From: Muscardinus avellanarius
Lineage: Eukaryota > Chordata > Mammalia > Rodentia > Gliridae
Direction: 5' to 3'
Assembly (NCBI GenBank): GCA_963383645.1
Contig: OY726572.1
Location: 65,014,738-65,078,737 of the forward strand
DNA: 64,000 nt
How positions within the stretch are numbered: position 1 is the stretch's first letter; every line of letters starts with the position of its first letter. Positions 48,584 through 61,302 of the stretch are shown here, in pieces. Below the pieces are notes generated by a model. That model did not search any database and was not told the origin of the DNA. It saw only the letters and a list, made by a program, of their open reading frames with translations. The position numbers were made by a program, and so were the translations under genes.

Positions 48584-49615
48584 TTTTTTTTTTTGGCGTG
48601 TACCTGGTGCTAGAGATTGAACCCAAGGGCATTCTACATCTGCATCCCCAGCCTTATTTTAATTTGGAACCAGGATTTTGCTAGATTGCTGAGAGCCTCG
48701 CTAAATTGCTAAGGCTGGTTTTGAACCTGCGATTTCCTGTTTCAGCCTGCAAAATTCTGGGATTATAGGCATGCACCATCAAGCCCAGCTCCTAATTTTT
48801 TTTATTTTTTTATTTTTTTATTTTTTGGTACTGGGGATAGAACCCATGGGCCCTCGAACTAGAGGCTATACCCTCAGACCTGTTTTATTTTTTATTTGGA
48901 AACAGGTCTCCCTAAATTGCTGAGCGCCTCACTAAGTTGCTGAGGCTGGCTTCAAACCTGCAGTCATCCTGTCTGAGCCTCCCAAGTGCTGGGATTAGAA
49001 CTGTACACCACCATCCATCATACTTTCAGCCCCTCCCCCTTTTGTGTGGTACTGGGAATTGAATCCAATGGCATTTGACCTTTGTGCTACCCCCACGACC
49101 TTACCTTTTTTATTTTTATTTTTATTTTTTGTCACTGGCAATTGAACCCAGAGGCATTCGGGGATGGAACCCAGGGGCACTCGACCTCCAAGCTACAACC
49201 CCTGCCCTATTTTTTTTTATTCTTTATTTTGAAACCGGGTCTCACTGAGTTGCAGAGGGCCTCACTACGTAGCTGAGGCTGTCCATGAACCGCAATCCTT
49301 GGGTCTCAGCCTCCCAGGTGTGAAGGCACATGCTTGTAATCCCAGTACTAGGGAGGTTGAGACAGGAGGATTGCAGGTTCTCAGCCAGCCTCGGCTACTT
49401 AGTGAGGCTGTCAGCAATTTAGCCAGACACTGTTTCTAAATAAGAAAAAATAATAGGGCTGGGGTGTAGCTCAGAGGTTGAAGGTCCCTGGGTTCTATCC
49501 CTAGTACAAAATAAGAAAAGAAAAAGATCTAAATTGCTGAGGCTGGTCTGGAACCTGCAGTCCTGTCTCAACCTCCCCACTATTGGGATTACAGGTGTGC
49601 ACCACCATACCCGGA
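48205..49615. repeat. Mostly antisense SINE cluster downstream of CpG island 2
   Basis: Copies at 48215-48400, 48600-48790, 48825-49010, 49040-49165 and A1 49160-49315, plus sense 49318-49510. An AT-rich TATG/TA repeat lies at 48490-48580. Confidence 0.75.
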
Positions 49616-49834
49616 TTCCAGCTTTTCTTTTTAAACATGATCTTAGAGTATACAACATGAAATTATGTACAAGGATTCCTAAGAAGAGACAAAAAGCATT
49701 CAAGCCTCACATTTAGTAGATGAAGGGGGAGGGAATGGAGCAGGAATTGGGGAAGGGCTAATTGGATGATGTGTGCGTGTATGTCTTGTATCCCATAAGA
49801 TGTGTGACTACAATGCACCAATAGAAAATTTTTT
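49616..49834. other. Single-copy stretch
   Basis: Unique DNA interrupted by the A3 insertion at 49849, continuing to about 50375. Confidence 0.4.
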
Positions 49835-49848
49835 AAAAAGTGAGATGA

Positions 49849-50047
49849 GCCGGGCATGGTGGCGCACACTTGTAATCCCCGCGCTTGGGAGGCAGAGACA
49901 GGAGGATCATGCAGGTTCGAAGCCAGCTGCGCTGGCTTAAGAGACCCTGTTTCCAAATAAAAAGAGTATAAAAAATAGGTCTGGGAGTGTAGTCCGGAGG
50001 TAGAAGGGTTTCCAGGAACCCCAGTACCACCAAAAAAAAAAAAAAAA
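49849..50047 (+). mobile_element. A3 SINE with 14-bp TSD in single-copy DNA
   Basis: AAAAAGTGAGATGA at 49835-49848 and 50048-50061. It is full length with the A3 tail (AAGGGTTTCCAGGAACCCC). Confidence 0.95.
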
Positions 50048-50061
50048 AAAAAGTGAGATGA

Positions 50062-50375
50062 AATATTCACGCAGTATCTGATTTACTATTCACATATCTA
50101 GTTAAGGAATTGTCTATAATGTTAAGTGGCCATGGTGTTAAATAACTTGGGGAAGTTAAAAGGGTGGCAGAACTGGGGTTTCAAACCCAGGTTTTACAAT
50201 CTGAACCTTAACATGGAAAAGTGATGCTAGGGAGAAAAACCCACGAGAAATTTACAGGGCAATAGAATCCACTTTTTACTTCCAGAAACAATCAGTTGGC
50301 ACTCGCTGAAGGAATAAGGCTTATGCCTTCAGCCACTGGAACAACTTCATGGGAGAAGGCTATAAAGGAGCTCAT
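50062..50375. other. Single-copy stretch
   Basis: Unique DNA after the A3 insertion. No gene recognised. Confidence 0.4.
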
Positions 50376-50503
50376 AGCTGGGCGTGGTGATGCACGCCTG
50401 TAATTCCAGTACTTGGGAGGCTGAGACAGGAGGATCGTAGGTTCACGGCTAGCCTCAGCAACTTAGTGAGACCCTGCTTCAAAACAAAGAATAAAATAGA
50501 GCC

Positions 50504-50715
50504 AGGCGTGGTGGCGCACACTTGTAATCCCAGCATTTGGGAGGCTGAAACTGGAGGATTGCGGTTCGAGGACAACCTCAGCTACTTAGTGAGGCCCTCT
50601 GCAACTCAGTGAGACCTGGTTTCAAAATAAAGAATAAAAAAATAGGGCAGGAGGCGTAGCTCGGAGGTCGAATTCCCCTGGGTTCCATCCCCAGACCCGC
50701 AATAAAATAAAGAAA
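50504..50715 (+). mobile_element. A1 SINE nested in a SINE linker
   Basis: The host left half (50380-50503) ends AACAAAGAATAAAATAG, the A1 copy ends AGACCCGCAATAAAATAAAG, and the host ID half (GGGCTGGGTGTGTAGCTC) resumes near 50740. Confidence 0.85.
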
Positions 50716-50934
50716 AAATAAAGAAAAGAAAATAGGGCTGGGTGTGTAGCTCAGAGGTAAAATGCCTCTAAGTTCAGCATCCAGTACAGAAATGAATAAA
50801 GCAGCTCACGTAAGCATATGGTCTTGAAATATCTCGAGTGCCCGAGCTACTCAGTGGAACCACAGCTGCTGAGCGTCACCCGTCTCTAGCACCGCTCTCC
50901 CTGCTAATGGCAGTGAAAGGCGGGCGGTAGGTAC

Positions 50935-51127
50935 AGGCACTGACTGACCTGGCAGCATTGGATCCAGCTAGGGTCCTGTAGCCCAGCACTTTATGCATAA
51001 CCCCGGGACTTGATAGAAATGCAAAACCATGAAGCTTTAGCACCTAGAACTGACAAATCAGAATATGTATTTTAACTAGGTCTGTGGGGTTCCTATGCAT
51101 GTTAAGGTTTAAGAAATACCACTGTAA
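50935..51127 (+). mobile_element. MER5-type (hAT-Charlie) DNA transposon relic
   Basis: ACTTGATAGAAATGCAAAACC...GACAAATCAGAATATGTATTTTAAC...ATGCATGTTAAGGTTTAAGAAATACCACTG resembles MER5 nonautonomous elements. It is ancient and non-coding. Confidence 0.65.
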
Positions 51128-51794
51128 AACAAGACATCCTATGGAAACCATACTGTCAGGAGCCAGAATTCCTAACAGAAGCTGCTCTCTTCTGAGTATG
51201 AATGAAGCCTCAGAGAAGCAGAGATGGGCCAGAGAGATCCTGGCTCCAGGGCTAAGCCCTGATTACACTTCAGTTCCACCAAAGTGTGGTCGTCAACCCT
51301 GTATGTATGTATGTATGTATGTATGTATGTATTTATACTGGGGACCTTCGAGCCATACCCCCAGCCATATTTTTATTATTTATTTATTTATTTTTTTAAT
51401 TTATTGGTGGTACTGGGGTTCCTGGAAGCCCTTCTACCTCCGGGCTACACTCCCAGACCTTTTTTTATATTTTTATTTGGAAACGGCGTCTCTTAAGCCA
51501 GCCATATTTTTATATTTAGAAACAGTGTCTCACTAGGTTGATGAGTCTCACTACTTGCTGAGGCTGTCCTTGAACCTGTGATCCTCCTGTCTCAGCCTCC
51601 CAAATACAGGGATTACAAGGGCTGCGCCACCACACCAGACATCCAGCCCTACTTTAGTGTCCTTGAATAGTCATTAATTACATTTTTATCTAAGCTGGTT
51701 AGAGCTAAGTTTCTATAACTTACAATGGAAAGACAACCAAAAACCTACTTCAGAGGAGTTTTTTTTAACCTGCTTTCCTAGGACAATGGGTTAC

Positions 51795-51795
<1 letters not shown>

Positions 51796-51887
<92 letters not shown>
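51796..51887. repeat. Compound CA/CT/AT microsatellite
   Basis: (CA)n to 51826, (CT)n to 51858, (AT)n to 51886, immediately before an antisense ID half. Confidence 0.9.
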
Positions 51888-51889
<2 letters not shown>

Positions 51890-52955
51890 ACTAGGGATTG
51901 AACCTAGGGCATTCTAACTATGAGCTACATCCAGCCCTATTTTATTTTTTTTATTATGAAACAGGGTCTTGCTAGGTTGCTGAGTCTTGCTATTTGCTGA
52001 GGCTGTCTTCAAACTTTCAATCCTCCTGTCTCAGGCTCCCAGGTACTGAGATTATAGGCATACAGGCGTGTGCCACCACTTCTGGCTTAATTAATTATTT
52101 TTTGCGGTACTGGGGATGGAACCAGGGGCATTCTACCTCCGAGCTACACCCCCAGCCCTATTTTAATTCTTTATTTTGAAACAAGGTCTCACTGAGTTGC
52201 AAAGAGCCTCACTAAGTAGCTGAGGCTGTTTTCAAACTGCGATCCTCCTGTCTCAGCCTCCCCAATGCTGGGATTACAAGCATGCACCACCACGTCCAGC
52301 TGGTTTAAATTTAATTAATTTTTATTTTGAAAAAGGGTCTCACTGCCAGGCGTGGTGGCACACGCTTGTAATCCCCTTGCTTGGGAGGCAGAGACAGGAG
52401 GATCGCACAGGTTCAAAGTCAGCCTCGCTGGCTTAAGAGACCCTGTTTCCAAATTTAAAAAAAAAAACATAAAATAGGTCTGGGAGTGTAGCCTGGAGGT
52501 AGAAGGGTTCCATCCCCAGTACCACCAATAAATAAATAAATAAAAATAAATAAAAAACAAGCCGGGCATGGTGGTGCACGCTTGTAATCCCTGTGCTTGG
52601 GAGTCCGAGACAAGGAGGTCACACAGGTTCGAAGCCAGTCTCAGCTACTTAGTGAGACCCTGTTTCCAAATAAAATAGGAAATAGGTCTGGGAGTATAGC
52701 TCAGAGGTAGAAAGCCTCTGGGTTCCACCCCCAGTACCACCAAAAAAAAAAAAAAAGAAAAAGAAAAAAGAAAAAAGAAAAGGGTCTTGCTAAATTGCTG
52801 AGGCTGGCTGTGACCCTGCGATCCTCCTGTCTCAGCCTCCCACGTACTGGGATTACAAACCTGCGCCACCAGGCCTGGCTTCTTTTTAAATTTTGAAGCA
52901 AGGTCTCACTAAGTTGTTGAGGCTGTCCTTAAACCTGCAGTTCTGTCTCAGCCTC
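51888..52955. repeat. SINE cluster
   Basis: Antisense copies 51888-52087 and 52098-52300, A3 sense 52350-52540, A2 sense 52561-52757, antisense B1 halves 52780-52880 and 52890-52985. Confidence 0.8.
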
Positions 52956-53124
52956 CACTGTATAAGAATGTACGCTGTACCCAGCTTATAAACATTTTTA
53001 TCTAAGCCACAAGTAGATAAAACAGAGTAAAACTAAACATTCTTTTAAATGCTTTTCCCAGCAAGCTATGTAACCTCAGAGACCATCTATTTGACTTTAT
53101 AAGTGCAGGAGTAATGCCTTAACC

Positions 53125-53131
<7 letters not shown>

Positions 53132-53193
<62 letters not shown>
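53132..53193. repeat. GA microsatellite
   Basis: Uninterrupted AG dinucleotides for about 60 bp. Single-copy DNA flanks it (52986-53131 and 53194-53390). Confidence 0.9.
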
Positions 53194-53197
<4 letters not shown>

Positions 53198-53559
53198 ACT
53201 CGATGAGAAAAATGAAGATGAAGAAGTGGGAATGTAAATCACAGTGCCTGACAGGCAGGCAGGCAATGTTCCTTTCATCTTCCTTGAAGTCATGTTTCCA
53301 CTTCTGTGTCTTTCAATATCTAATCTGTTATCAGTGAACTCACATACAGGAGCAGTATTTTGCTTTTGGAAGAATAAAGAAGGAATTAAGTCAGGTGCAG
53401 TGTGTACATCTATAATCCCAGGACAGGATCATCACAGGTTCAAGGCCAGCCTCAACAACTTAGGCCCTCAGCAACTTGACAAAATAAAAAATAAAAAGGG
53501 CTGGAGGGACAGCTCAGAGGTAGAATGCCCCAGGGTTCAATCTCCATGCCAAGTGAATA

Positions 53560-53825
53560 ATGATCACAGGCATTAGTTTGAAGTAACAATAATCTCTTTG
53601 ACACCTGGATCTTTTTGTCCTATTTCACTAGGAATTAGTCCCCCTTTATAGTCAGGCCAGTTTTTCCAGATTTAATAACCATTTGAAAAAACTAGTGACA
53701 CTGTGCTTTGAGAAGAGAATAAAGAACATGGTTGAAACTCTGCCATAATGGTTCTTAACTTTCTGCCCTAATCAGAATTCTATTAATTTTCCAACACTTG
53801 GTATAAGACCAAGTGCCGTTACATT
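53560..53825. other. Single-copy stretch
   Basis: Unique DNA downstream of the minus-strand gene's last exon. No exon seen. Confidence 0.4.
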
Positions 53826-54272
53826 TCATTTTTGGTACTGGGGATTGAACTCAGGAGTATTCTACCTCCAAGCTACACCCCCAGCCTGATTTGTTTATTC
53901 AATCTCTCTCCTTATCTATCTATCTATCATGTGTGGTGCTGGGGATTGAACCCAGGGGCATTCTACCTCCAAACTATACCCCCAGCCCAATTGTTTATTC
54001 TCTATTTGGAAATAGGGTGTCACTAAGTTGCAGAGGGCCTCACTGTGTAGCTGAGGCTGGCCATGAACCTACAGATCCTCTTGTCTCAGCCTCCCAAGTA
54101 CTGAAATTACAAGAATGCACCATCATGCCCGGCTTATTCTTTATTTTGAAACAGGGTCTCACTAAAGTGTGAAAGGCCTCACAAATAGCTGAGGCTGGCT
54201 GGGTACCTGCAATCCTCCTGTCTCAGTCCCCCAAGTACTAGGATTATAAACATGCACCACCACGCCCGGCTC
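53826..54272 (-). repeat. Antisense SINEs downstream of the gene
   Basis: ID halves 53832-53890 and 53932-53990, B1 halves 54000-54134 and 54140-54271. They are sense relative to the minus-strand gene and bring AATAAA (54145-54140). Confidence 0.8.
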
Positions 54273-54596
54273 TACTAATTTCTTAGAGACTTAGAAAAAG
54301 GTTAAAATAAACTCTAAAGGTGAGTCCATGAAAAAAAAAAAAAAAGCCATTTTTTTCTTTTGTTCCTTTTAAAACTCGAGCCAGATACTGACCAATTTAT
54401 AATGAAGACTGTACATAGAAGCACTAAAAAGGCTACTTAAGAATTTTTCTTCAATAAAATCCACCTGAATGCTTGGAGAAACTGAAACTTAGCTAAGAGC
54501 AACTTACTCAGGAATAGGACTCTTTTAAGTGCCAAACTAGTATTTAAAGTGGTCAAGGTGGGGATGTGCAAATTTAGCAACAAAAGTCTGTTTGCC
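54273..54596 (-). other. Probable 3' UTR of the minus-strand gene
   Basis: This single-copy sequence runs from the stop codon to the next SINE. I see no AATAAA or ATTAAA on the minus strand inside it. The first one downstream is in a sense-oriented SINE linker (54145-54140), so the transcript may end inside that SINE at about 54.12 kb. That endpoint is inference. Confidence 0.45.
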
Positions 54597-54805
54597 TCAA
54601 GGGAAAGTGATAGTGGTTAGAGGAGCAAGTTCCAAGGGCGCGTCCAGGGGAGGCCTCGGGTCCTGGTAGTCGGCCACAGGCCCGTTCCGGTGGTGCCCGT
54701 ACTCAAACTTGATCCGCAGCTCACCAATCTTGGACTGGGGAAGGATGTCTGGGATCCACTCGATGATGAATGGTGTTGGCTCCTTTTGATCTGGGGAGGT
54801 GTTAC
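54597..54805 (-). CDS. Terminal coding exon of the same minus-strand gene, with stop codon
   Basis: The minus-strand acceptor is TTTTTCTCCCTCTTTAG just above 54805. The exon opens with GT, completing the split glycine codon, then [19 protein letters not shown], and stops at TGA (54599-54597) after [10 protein letters not shown]. It contributes 68 whole residues, so the two exons together give 123 residues. The C-terminus is proline-rich ([12 protein letters not shown]) after a segment that could form beta strands ([24 protein letters not shown]). No catalytic motif is obvious. The frame is intact across the splice, which argues for a living gene rather than a processed copy. Downstream single-copy sequence to about 54.29 kb is the probable 3' UTR. 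I cannot name the protein. Confidence 0.85.
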
Positions 54806-54989
54806 CTAAAGAGGGAGAAAAATAGAGCCACCAGTCAGCGCAATTCTTCCTGTCTCTCAAGGGCATTCCTGCATTCCCGACACCAAGAAGTTTCTTGAGT
54901 TAGAGTGCAATTTTCTCAGCTTTGGTAATCAGAAAGTTGAGTAGAGTTTATATATTCAGTGGTGATTGGACTCAGATTTCCTGATCATT

Positions 54990-56143
54990 ATTAAGTATAT
55001 ATATATATATTTATTTATAATTTTAAGTCTTTTTTATGCTACTGGGGACTGAACCCAGGGGCAGACTATCTCGGAGCTACACCCACAGCTGTTTGTATTT
55101 TTTAATTTGAAACAAGGTCTCCTCACTGGGCGTGGTGGTATATGCTTGTAATCCTAGTACTTGGCAGGCTGAGACACGAAGATTGCAGGTTCCAGGACAG
55201 GCTCATAAAATAGTGAGATTTTCATCAACCTAGTGAGAGGTTTCAAAAATAAAAATAAAATAGGGCTGAGGTTATAGCTCAGAGGTAGAATGCCCCTGGG
55301 TTCAATCTTCGGTACCACACACACACACACACACACACACACGTAATACGAGTATTTAGAAGGCTGAGACAAGGAGGACCACAGGTTCAAAGCCAGCCTT
55401 GGGAACTTAACAGGTTCAAAGCCAGCCTTGGGAGGCTGACAGGAGGATCACACAGGTTTGAAGCCAGCCTTACCTACTTAGTGAGGCTCTCAGCAACTTA
55501 GTGTGCGTGTTTTATTCTGTGGTACTGGGGATGGAACCCAGGGGCTTTTCTACCTCCGGGCTATACTCCCAGACCTATTTTATACTTTATTTGGAAACAG
55601 AGTCTCACTAAGTTGCTGAGAGCCTCACTATGTAGCTGAGGCTGGCTTTGAACCTGTGTGATCCTCCTGTCTCAGCCTCCCAAGCGCTGGGATTACAAGC
55701 ATGTGCCACCATACCTGGCTGGCTCTTAGCAACTTAGTGAGATCCTGTTTCAAAATAAAATATAAAATAGGTCTGGGATTATAGCCTGGAGGTAGAAAGC
55801 CCCTGAGTTCCACCCCCAGTATCACCAAAAAAAAAAAAAAAAAAAAAGGACTAGGAGTATAGCTTGAAGGTAGAATGCACCTGGATTCAATCCCCAGTAC
55901 CAAAATAAAAAGGAAGAAACAGGGTTTCACTACATTACTGTGTACTGTCCTCAAACCAGCAACCTTCTATTTCAGCCTATCAAGTACTGGGACTAAGTAC
56001 TAGGTACCACCATGCTTGGTAATTTTAGGTTTGTTTGTTTATTTATTTATTTATATTTATTTATTGCAGTACTGAGGATGAAACCCGGGGCATTCTACCT
56101 CCGAGGTACACCCTCAGCCCTGTATTTTAGTCTTTATTTTGCC

Positions 56144-56182
<39 letters not shown>

Positions 56183-56885
56183 TTGGTGGTACTAGGGGTG
56201 GAACGCAGGAGCTTTTCTACCTCCGGGCTATACTCCAAGACCTATTTTATATTTTATTTGGAAACAGGGACTCACTAAGTTGCTGAGAGCCTCACTCAGT
56301 AGCTGAGGCTGGCTTTGAACCTGTGTGATTGTCCTGTCTCAGCCTCCTAAGCGTGGGGATTACAAACTGGGCAACCATGCCAGGCTTATTCTTTATTTTG
56401 AAAGTGTCTCACTGAGTTGCAAAGGGCCTCACTAAGTAGCTGAGGCTGTCCTCCAACCTCAATCCTCTTGTTTCAGCTTCCCAAATGCTGGGATTACAAG
56501 CGTGTGTACCACGCCCAGCTATTTTTTTGTTTTAAAATAGTGTCTTGCTAAGCCGGGCATGGTGGCGCATGCTTGTAATCCCCGCGCTTGGGAGGCTGAG
56601 ACAGGAGGATCGCGCAGGTTCGAAGCCAGCCTCAGCTACTTAATGAGGCTCTCAGCAACTTAGCGAGACCCTGTTTCCAAATAAAATATAAAATAGGTCT
56701 GGGAGTATAGCCCCGAGTAGAAAGTCTCTGGGTTCCACCCCAGTACCACCAAATAAATAAATAAATAAATAAAAGTAGTGTCTTGCTACTTGCTGAGGCT
56801 GTCCTGAGACCTGTGATCTTCCTGTCTCAGCCTCCCAAGTGCTCGGATTACAGGCATGTGCCACCATGCCCAACTAACAGTCACT
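54990..56885. repeat. Intronic SINE cluster
   Basis: Antisense ID half 55030-55090, sense copies 55120-55315 with (AC)n, B1 fragments to 55495 with a 29-bp tandem duplication (CAGGTTCAAAGCCAGCC at 55382 and 55411), A2 antisense 55520-55720, sense tail to 55900, antisense copies 55905-56020, 56070-56150, 56187-56385 and 56390-56520, and the nested A2. Confidence 0.8.
56551..56775 (+). mobile_element. A2 SINE with 13-bp TSD
   Basis: TAGTGTCTTGCTA at 56538-56550 and 56776-56788. The host is an antisense SINE. It lies in the intron of the minus-strand gene. Confidence 0.95.
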
Positions 56886-57620
56886 CTTTCTGAACTCCTA
56901 CCTCCATTTCCTTCTCATGATGACGAAGACATCACTTATAAAATGAGAAACAAAGCTTCTACCCACCTTAGACTAATGACTTGTCTCCTGGTGTGTTTGG
57001 GTCTGTTTGGTTTCTTCTAGCCATAGAACATAAATATTACATATCATCTGGCTCCTGTTTGTCACAAACATTTCAAGTAATAGCTGGCTGGGAACCCCTT
57101 CATGAAACTGCTACCAAATTTTCACTTCCAATCAGCAACCACAAAATGATGAGAACTCACAAGGATAACCACTAAGACCACTGGCAGGGCTGGAGAGTGA
57201 AAACAGAACAGGTGGGAACGGACAGAGAGGGCCTACCAGGCTCCCCCGTCACATAACCCCACACTCCTTTGCAGAGAGACTGCGTGGGAAATGGAGGAAG
57301 ATACCTTGTCCCTCCCACCATCTGTGCCGACTAGAACTTGTACAAATTAGAAAAGAAATAGTCCCACTTCCTGTCCTTTAGAAAGTCAGACACATACCCC
57401 TCCCTGCCCGGGCACCTGACTCCTTGATGACTGTAGCATATGATTAAAGCTACTTGAGCAGCAAGACCTGTTCTGAAAGGTGCAAGCTGCATAAAGCATT
57501 ATGGCTGAGGCAAGGGAAGAGAGGAAGTACCTGGAATGACACATGCTGAAAATTTTTTGTGTGTCTTTTCATATTAAGTTATCAGCAAAGAAGGAGATAG
57601 AGATGGACAGGATACCGTGA
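56886..57620. other. Single-copy intronic stretch
   Basis: Largest unique part of the intron (about 730 bp). Frames are short and no splice-bounded exon is seen. Confidence 0.45.
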
Positions 57621-60380
57621 TAGAAACACCTAGATGGGTGTGGCAGTGCATACCTGTAATCCCAGTATTTGGGAGGACGAAACAGGAGGATCGAGGTTCA
57701 GGGACAAACTCAGCTACTCAGAACCCCAAGCCTCCCAAATGCTGGGATTACAAGCATGTGCCACCACGCCTGGCTCCCAGTCTTATTTTTTGTTCTTTAT
57801 TTTTGAAACAGGGTCTCACTGAGTTGTAGAGGGCCTCACTAAATTGCCAAGGCTGTCCACGAACCGTAATCCTCCTGTCTCAGCCTCCCAAATGCTGGGA
57901 TAACAAACGTGTACCACAACACTTGGCCTATTCTTTATTTTTTAAATTAATTATTAATTTTTGCAGGTCTGGGAATGGAATCCAGGGGCATTCAACCTCC
58001 AAGCTACAACCCCTACCCTATTTTTTTATTCTTTATTTTGAAACAGGGTCTTAAGCTGGGTGTGGTGGCGCATGCTTGTAATCCTCGCGTTTGGGAGGCT
58101 GAGACAGGAGGATCGCACAGGTTCAAAGCCAGCCTCAGCTACTTAGTGAGGCTCTCAGAAACTTAGTGAGACCCTGTTTCCAAATAAAATATAAAATAGG
58201 TCTGAGGATATAGCCCGAAGGTAGAAAGCCTCTGGGTTCTACCCCCAGTACCACCAAAAAAAAAAAAAAAAAAAAAAAGAAAAAGAAAAAAAAAAAAAAG
58301 AAACAGGGTCTCATTAAGTTGCAGAGGGCCTCACTGAGTAGCTGAGGCTGTACGCAAATGCGACCCTCTGGTCTCAGCATCCTGAATGCTGGGATTACAA
58401 GCGCACGCCACCATGCCCAGCTGGCCCTTTATATATATATATATTTATTTATTTATTTTTGTGGTACTAGAGGTGGAACCCAGGGGCTTTTCTACTTCCA
58501 GGCTATGCTTCCAGACCTATTTTATATTTTATTTGGAAACAGGGTCTCATTAAGTTGCTGAGAACCTCACTATGTAGCTGAGGCTGGCTTTGAACCTGTG
58601 CGATCCTCCTGTCTCAGCCTCCCAAGCGCTGGGAATACAAGCGTGCGCCACCACGCCCAGCTCTATTCTTTATTTTGAAACAGGTTCTCACTAAATTGGG
58701 GAGGGTCTCCTAAGTAGCTGAAGTTGGCTGCAAACCTGGAATTCTCCTGTTTCAGCCTCCTAAGTACTGGGATCATAAGTGTGTACCACCATGCCTTGCT
58801 GAACAAGAAGTGTTACAAAAAGGAAAAACCACTAGAAGAATCAAGGGAAAGTAAAGTAATGACTACTCAAAAGAAAAAATTCAGATCTGGGCATGGTGGT
58901 ACATGCTTGTAATCCCAGCATTTGGGAGGCTGAGACAAGAGGATCATGGTTCGCAGACAGCCTCAGCTATTTAATGAGGTCCTTTGGAACTCAGTGAGAC
59001 CTTGCTCCAAAATAAAGAATAAGAAGCCGGGCATGGTGGTGCACATTGTAATCCTAGCATTTGGGAGGCTGAGATAGGAGGATCATGGTTCGTGGACAGC
59101 CTCAGCTACTTAGGCTCTTTGCAACTCGTTGAGACCCTTTTTCAAAATAAGGAATAGAAAATAGGGCAGGAGGTGTAGCTTGGAGGAAGAATGCCCGTGG
59201 GTTCCATCCCCAGATCCCCCCCAAAAAATAAAAAAATAAAGAATAAGAAATAGGGCTGGGGGTATATCTCGTAGATAAATGCCCCTGGGTTCCATCCCCA
59301 GTACTACAAAAAAAAAATTTTTTTTTAATTTTAAAATTTAAAAATTAAAAAAAAAAAAGTTTGGGCTGTAGCTCTGAGGTAGAATGTCCCTGGGTTTAAT
59401 GTCCAGTACCACATAGAAAAATAAATAAACAAAATAAATAAACAAATGCTTTCAAAATAATACACTAGCAAAATTAAGAGTAGGAATATAATCTTTAAGC
59501 CGGGTGTGGTGGCACACGCTTGTAATCCCAGCTGAGACAGGAGGATTGCACAGGTTCGAAGCCAGCCTCAACTGCTGAGTGAGGCTCTCAGCAATTTTTC
59601 CAAATTATTTTTTGGAATTTATTTTTTATTTATTTTTTGGAATTTATTTTTTATTTGGAAACCCTGTTTCCAAATAAAGTATAAAGCACTAAACTGGGCA
59701 TGGTGGCGCACGCTTGTAAACCCAGCATTTGGGAGGCTGAGACCTGAGGATCGCGGTGCACTGACAGCCTCAGCTACTTAATGAGGCCCTCTGCAACTCA
59801 GCGAGAACCGGTTTCAAAATAAAGAATAAAAAATAGGGCAGGGGGTGTAGCTCGGAGGTCGAATGCCCCTGGGTTCCATCCCCAGAGCCCGGGGGGGGGG
59901 GGGGGAGTATAAAGCCCAGAGGTTGAAAAGCCCCTGGGTTCTACCCCCAGGGCCAAAAAAAAAAAGGAAGAATATAATCTCAGAGCCAGGTGTGGTGGCA
60001 CATGCTTGCAATACTAATATTTGGAAGGCTGAGAAAAGGACTGCAGGTTCCACAATTTAATGAGACCTGTTTCAAAATAAAAAAAAATAAGAGATGGGTA
60101 TGGTGGCACATGCTTGTAATCTTAGTACTTGGGAGGCTCAGATAGGAAGATTTCAGGTTTGAGAACAGCCTCAGCAAGTAGTGAGACTCTCAGACCCTGT
60201 TTCAAAATAAAAATAAAATAGGGCTGGGGGTATAGCATGGAAGTAGAATGCCCTTGGGCTCAATTCCCAGTACCAAATAAATAAATAAATAAAATAAAAA
60301 TAAAATAGGCTAGGGTATAGCTCAGAGGTCGAACATCCATGGGTTCAATCCCCAGTACCCCCCCCAAAAAAAAGTTAAAA
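57621..60380. repeat. Intronic SINE cluster
   Basis: Sense and antisense copies including the nested A2 at 58052, A2-like antisense 58460-58663, sense copies 58883-59020, 59025-59215, 59500-59600, A1 59695-59890 with a 15-G run (59891-59905), and chained ID halves at 59250-59310, 59355-59415, 60215-60275 and 60305-60360. TTATTTTTTGGAATTT is tandemly duplicated at about 59605-59655. Confidence 0.8.
58052..58299 (+). mobile_element. A2 SINE with 12-bp TSD
   Basis: GAAACAGGGTCT at 58040-58051 and 58300-58311. The host is an antisense A1 copy. The tail is a long A-run with occasional G. Confidence 0.9.
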
Positions 60381-60690
60381 TGGTTAAGTTTTCTGGTATG
60401 TATATTTTATAATACAACCATAAAGAATGTAAAAAAAAAAATAACACTGCAGATAGACATGGAAACTAGTTAAAAAAAAAAAAAAACAGCAGGAGTATGA
60501 GCCCTTGTTTCAGAAACTCCTGATACACAGAAAAGAGCCTGAAAAGGGTATACACCCAAATTCTAACAGTGCTGTCATCTATTGGGTGGGGTATTAAATA
60601 TGGCTTTTATTTTTATCCTTTATGTTCCATAAATGAAATCTATAATTTCTCTATAGTGAATATGTATTACTTGTGTAATTTTATTTTGAA
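60381..60690. other. Single-copy intronic stretch
   Basis: Unique AT-rich DNA. No exon seen. Confidence 0.4.
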
Positions 60691-61071
60691 AGTACTAGCT
60701 TGGCTGGGTGTGGTGGTGCATGCTTGTAATCCCTGTACTTGGAAGGCTGAGATAGAAGGATCAGGGTTTGCAGATAACCTCAGATACTTAGGCCTTCCGC
60801 AACTAACTGAGATGCTCTTTCAAAATAAAGAATAAAAAATAGGGCTGGGGGTATAGCTCGGAGGTAGAATGCCCTTGGGTTCAATTCCCAGTTAATCCCT
60901 CCCCCCCCACACAAAAGTACTGGCTCAAATGAGAGAAAACACCTTACCCCATGATGCTTTTACAAAATGAATGAAAGGCCGGACCTGGAGGATCGCGGTT
61001 CGAGGACAGCCTCAGCTACTTAGTGAGGCCCTCTGCAACTCAGTGAGACCCGGCTTCAAAATAAAGAATAA

Positions 61072-61262
61072 GCCGGGCATGGTGGCGCACGCTTGTAATC
61101 CCCGCGCTTGGGAGGCTGAGACAGGATCGCATGGGTTCGAAGCCAGCCTCAGCTACTTAGTGAGGCTCTCAGCAACCTCGTGAGACTGTTTCCAAATAAA
61201 ATATAAAAAAGGTCTGGGAGTACAGCCTGGAGGTAGAAAGCCTCTGGGTTCCACCCCCAGTA

Positions 61263-61297
<35 letters not shown>

Positions 61298-61302
61298 TAA
61301 AT
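61072..61302 (+). mobile_element. A2 SINE nested in an A1 linker, 13-bp TSD
   Basis: AAATAAAGAATAA at 61059-61071 and 61303-61315. The host A1 halves are about 60975-61058 and 61316-61380. The inserted tail became an (AC)n run. Confidence 0.9.
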
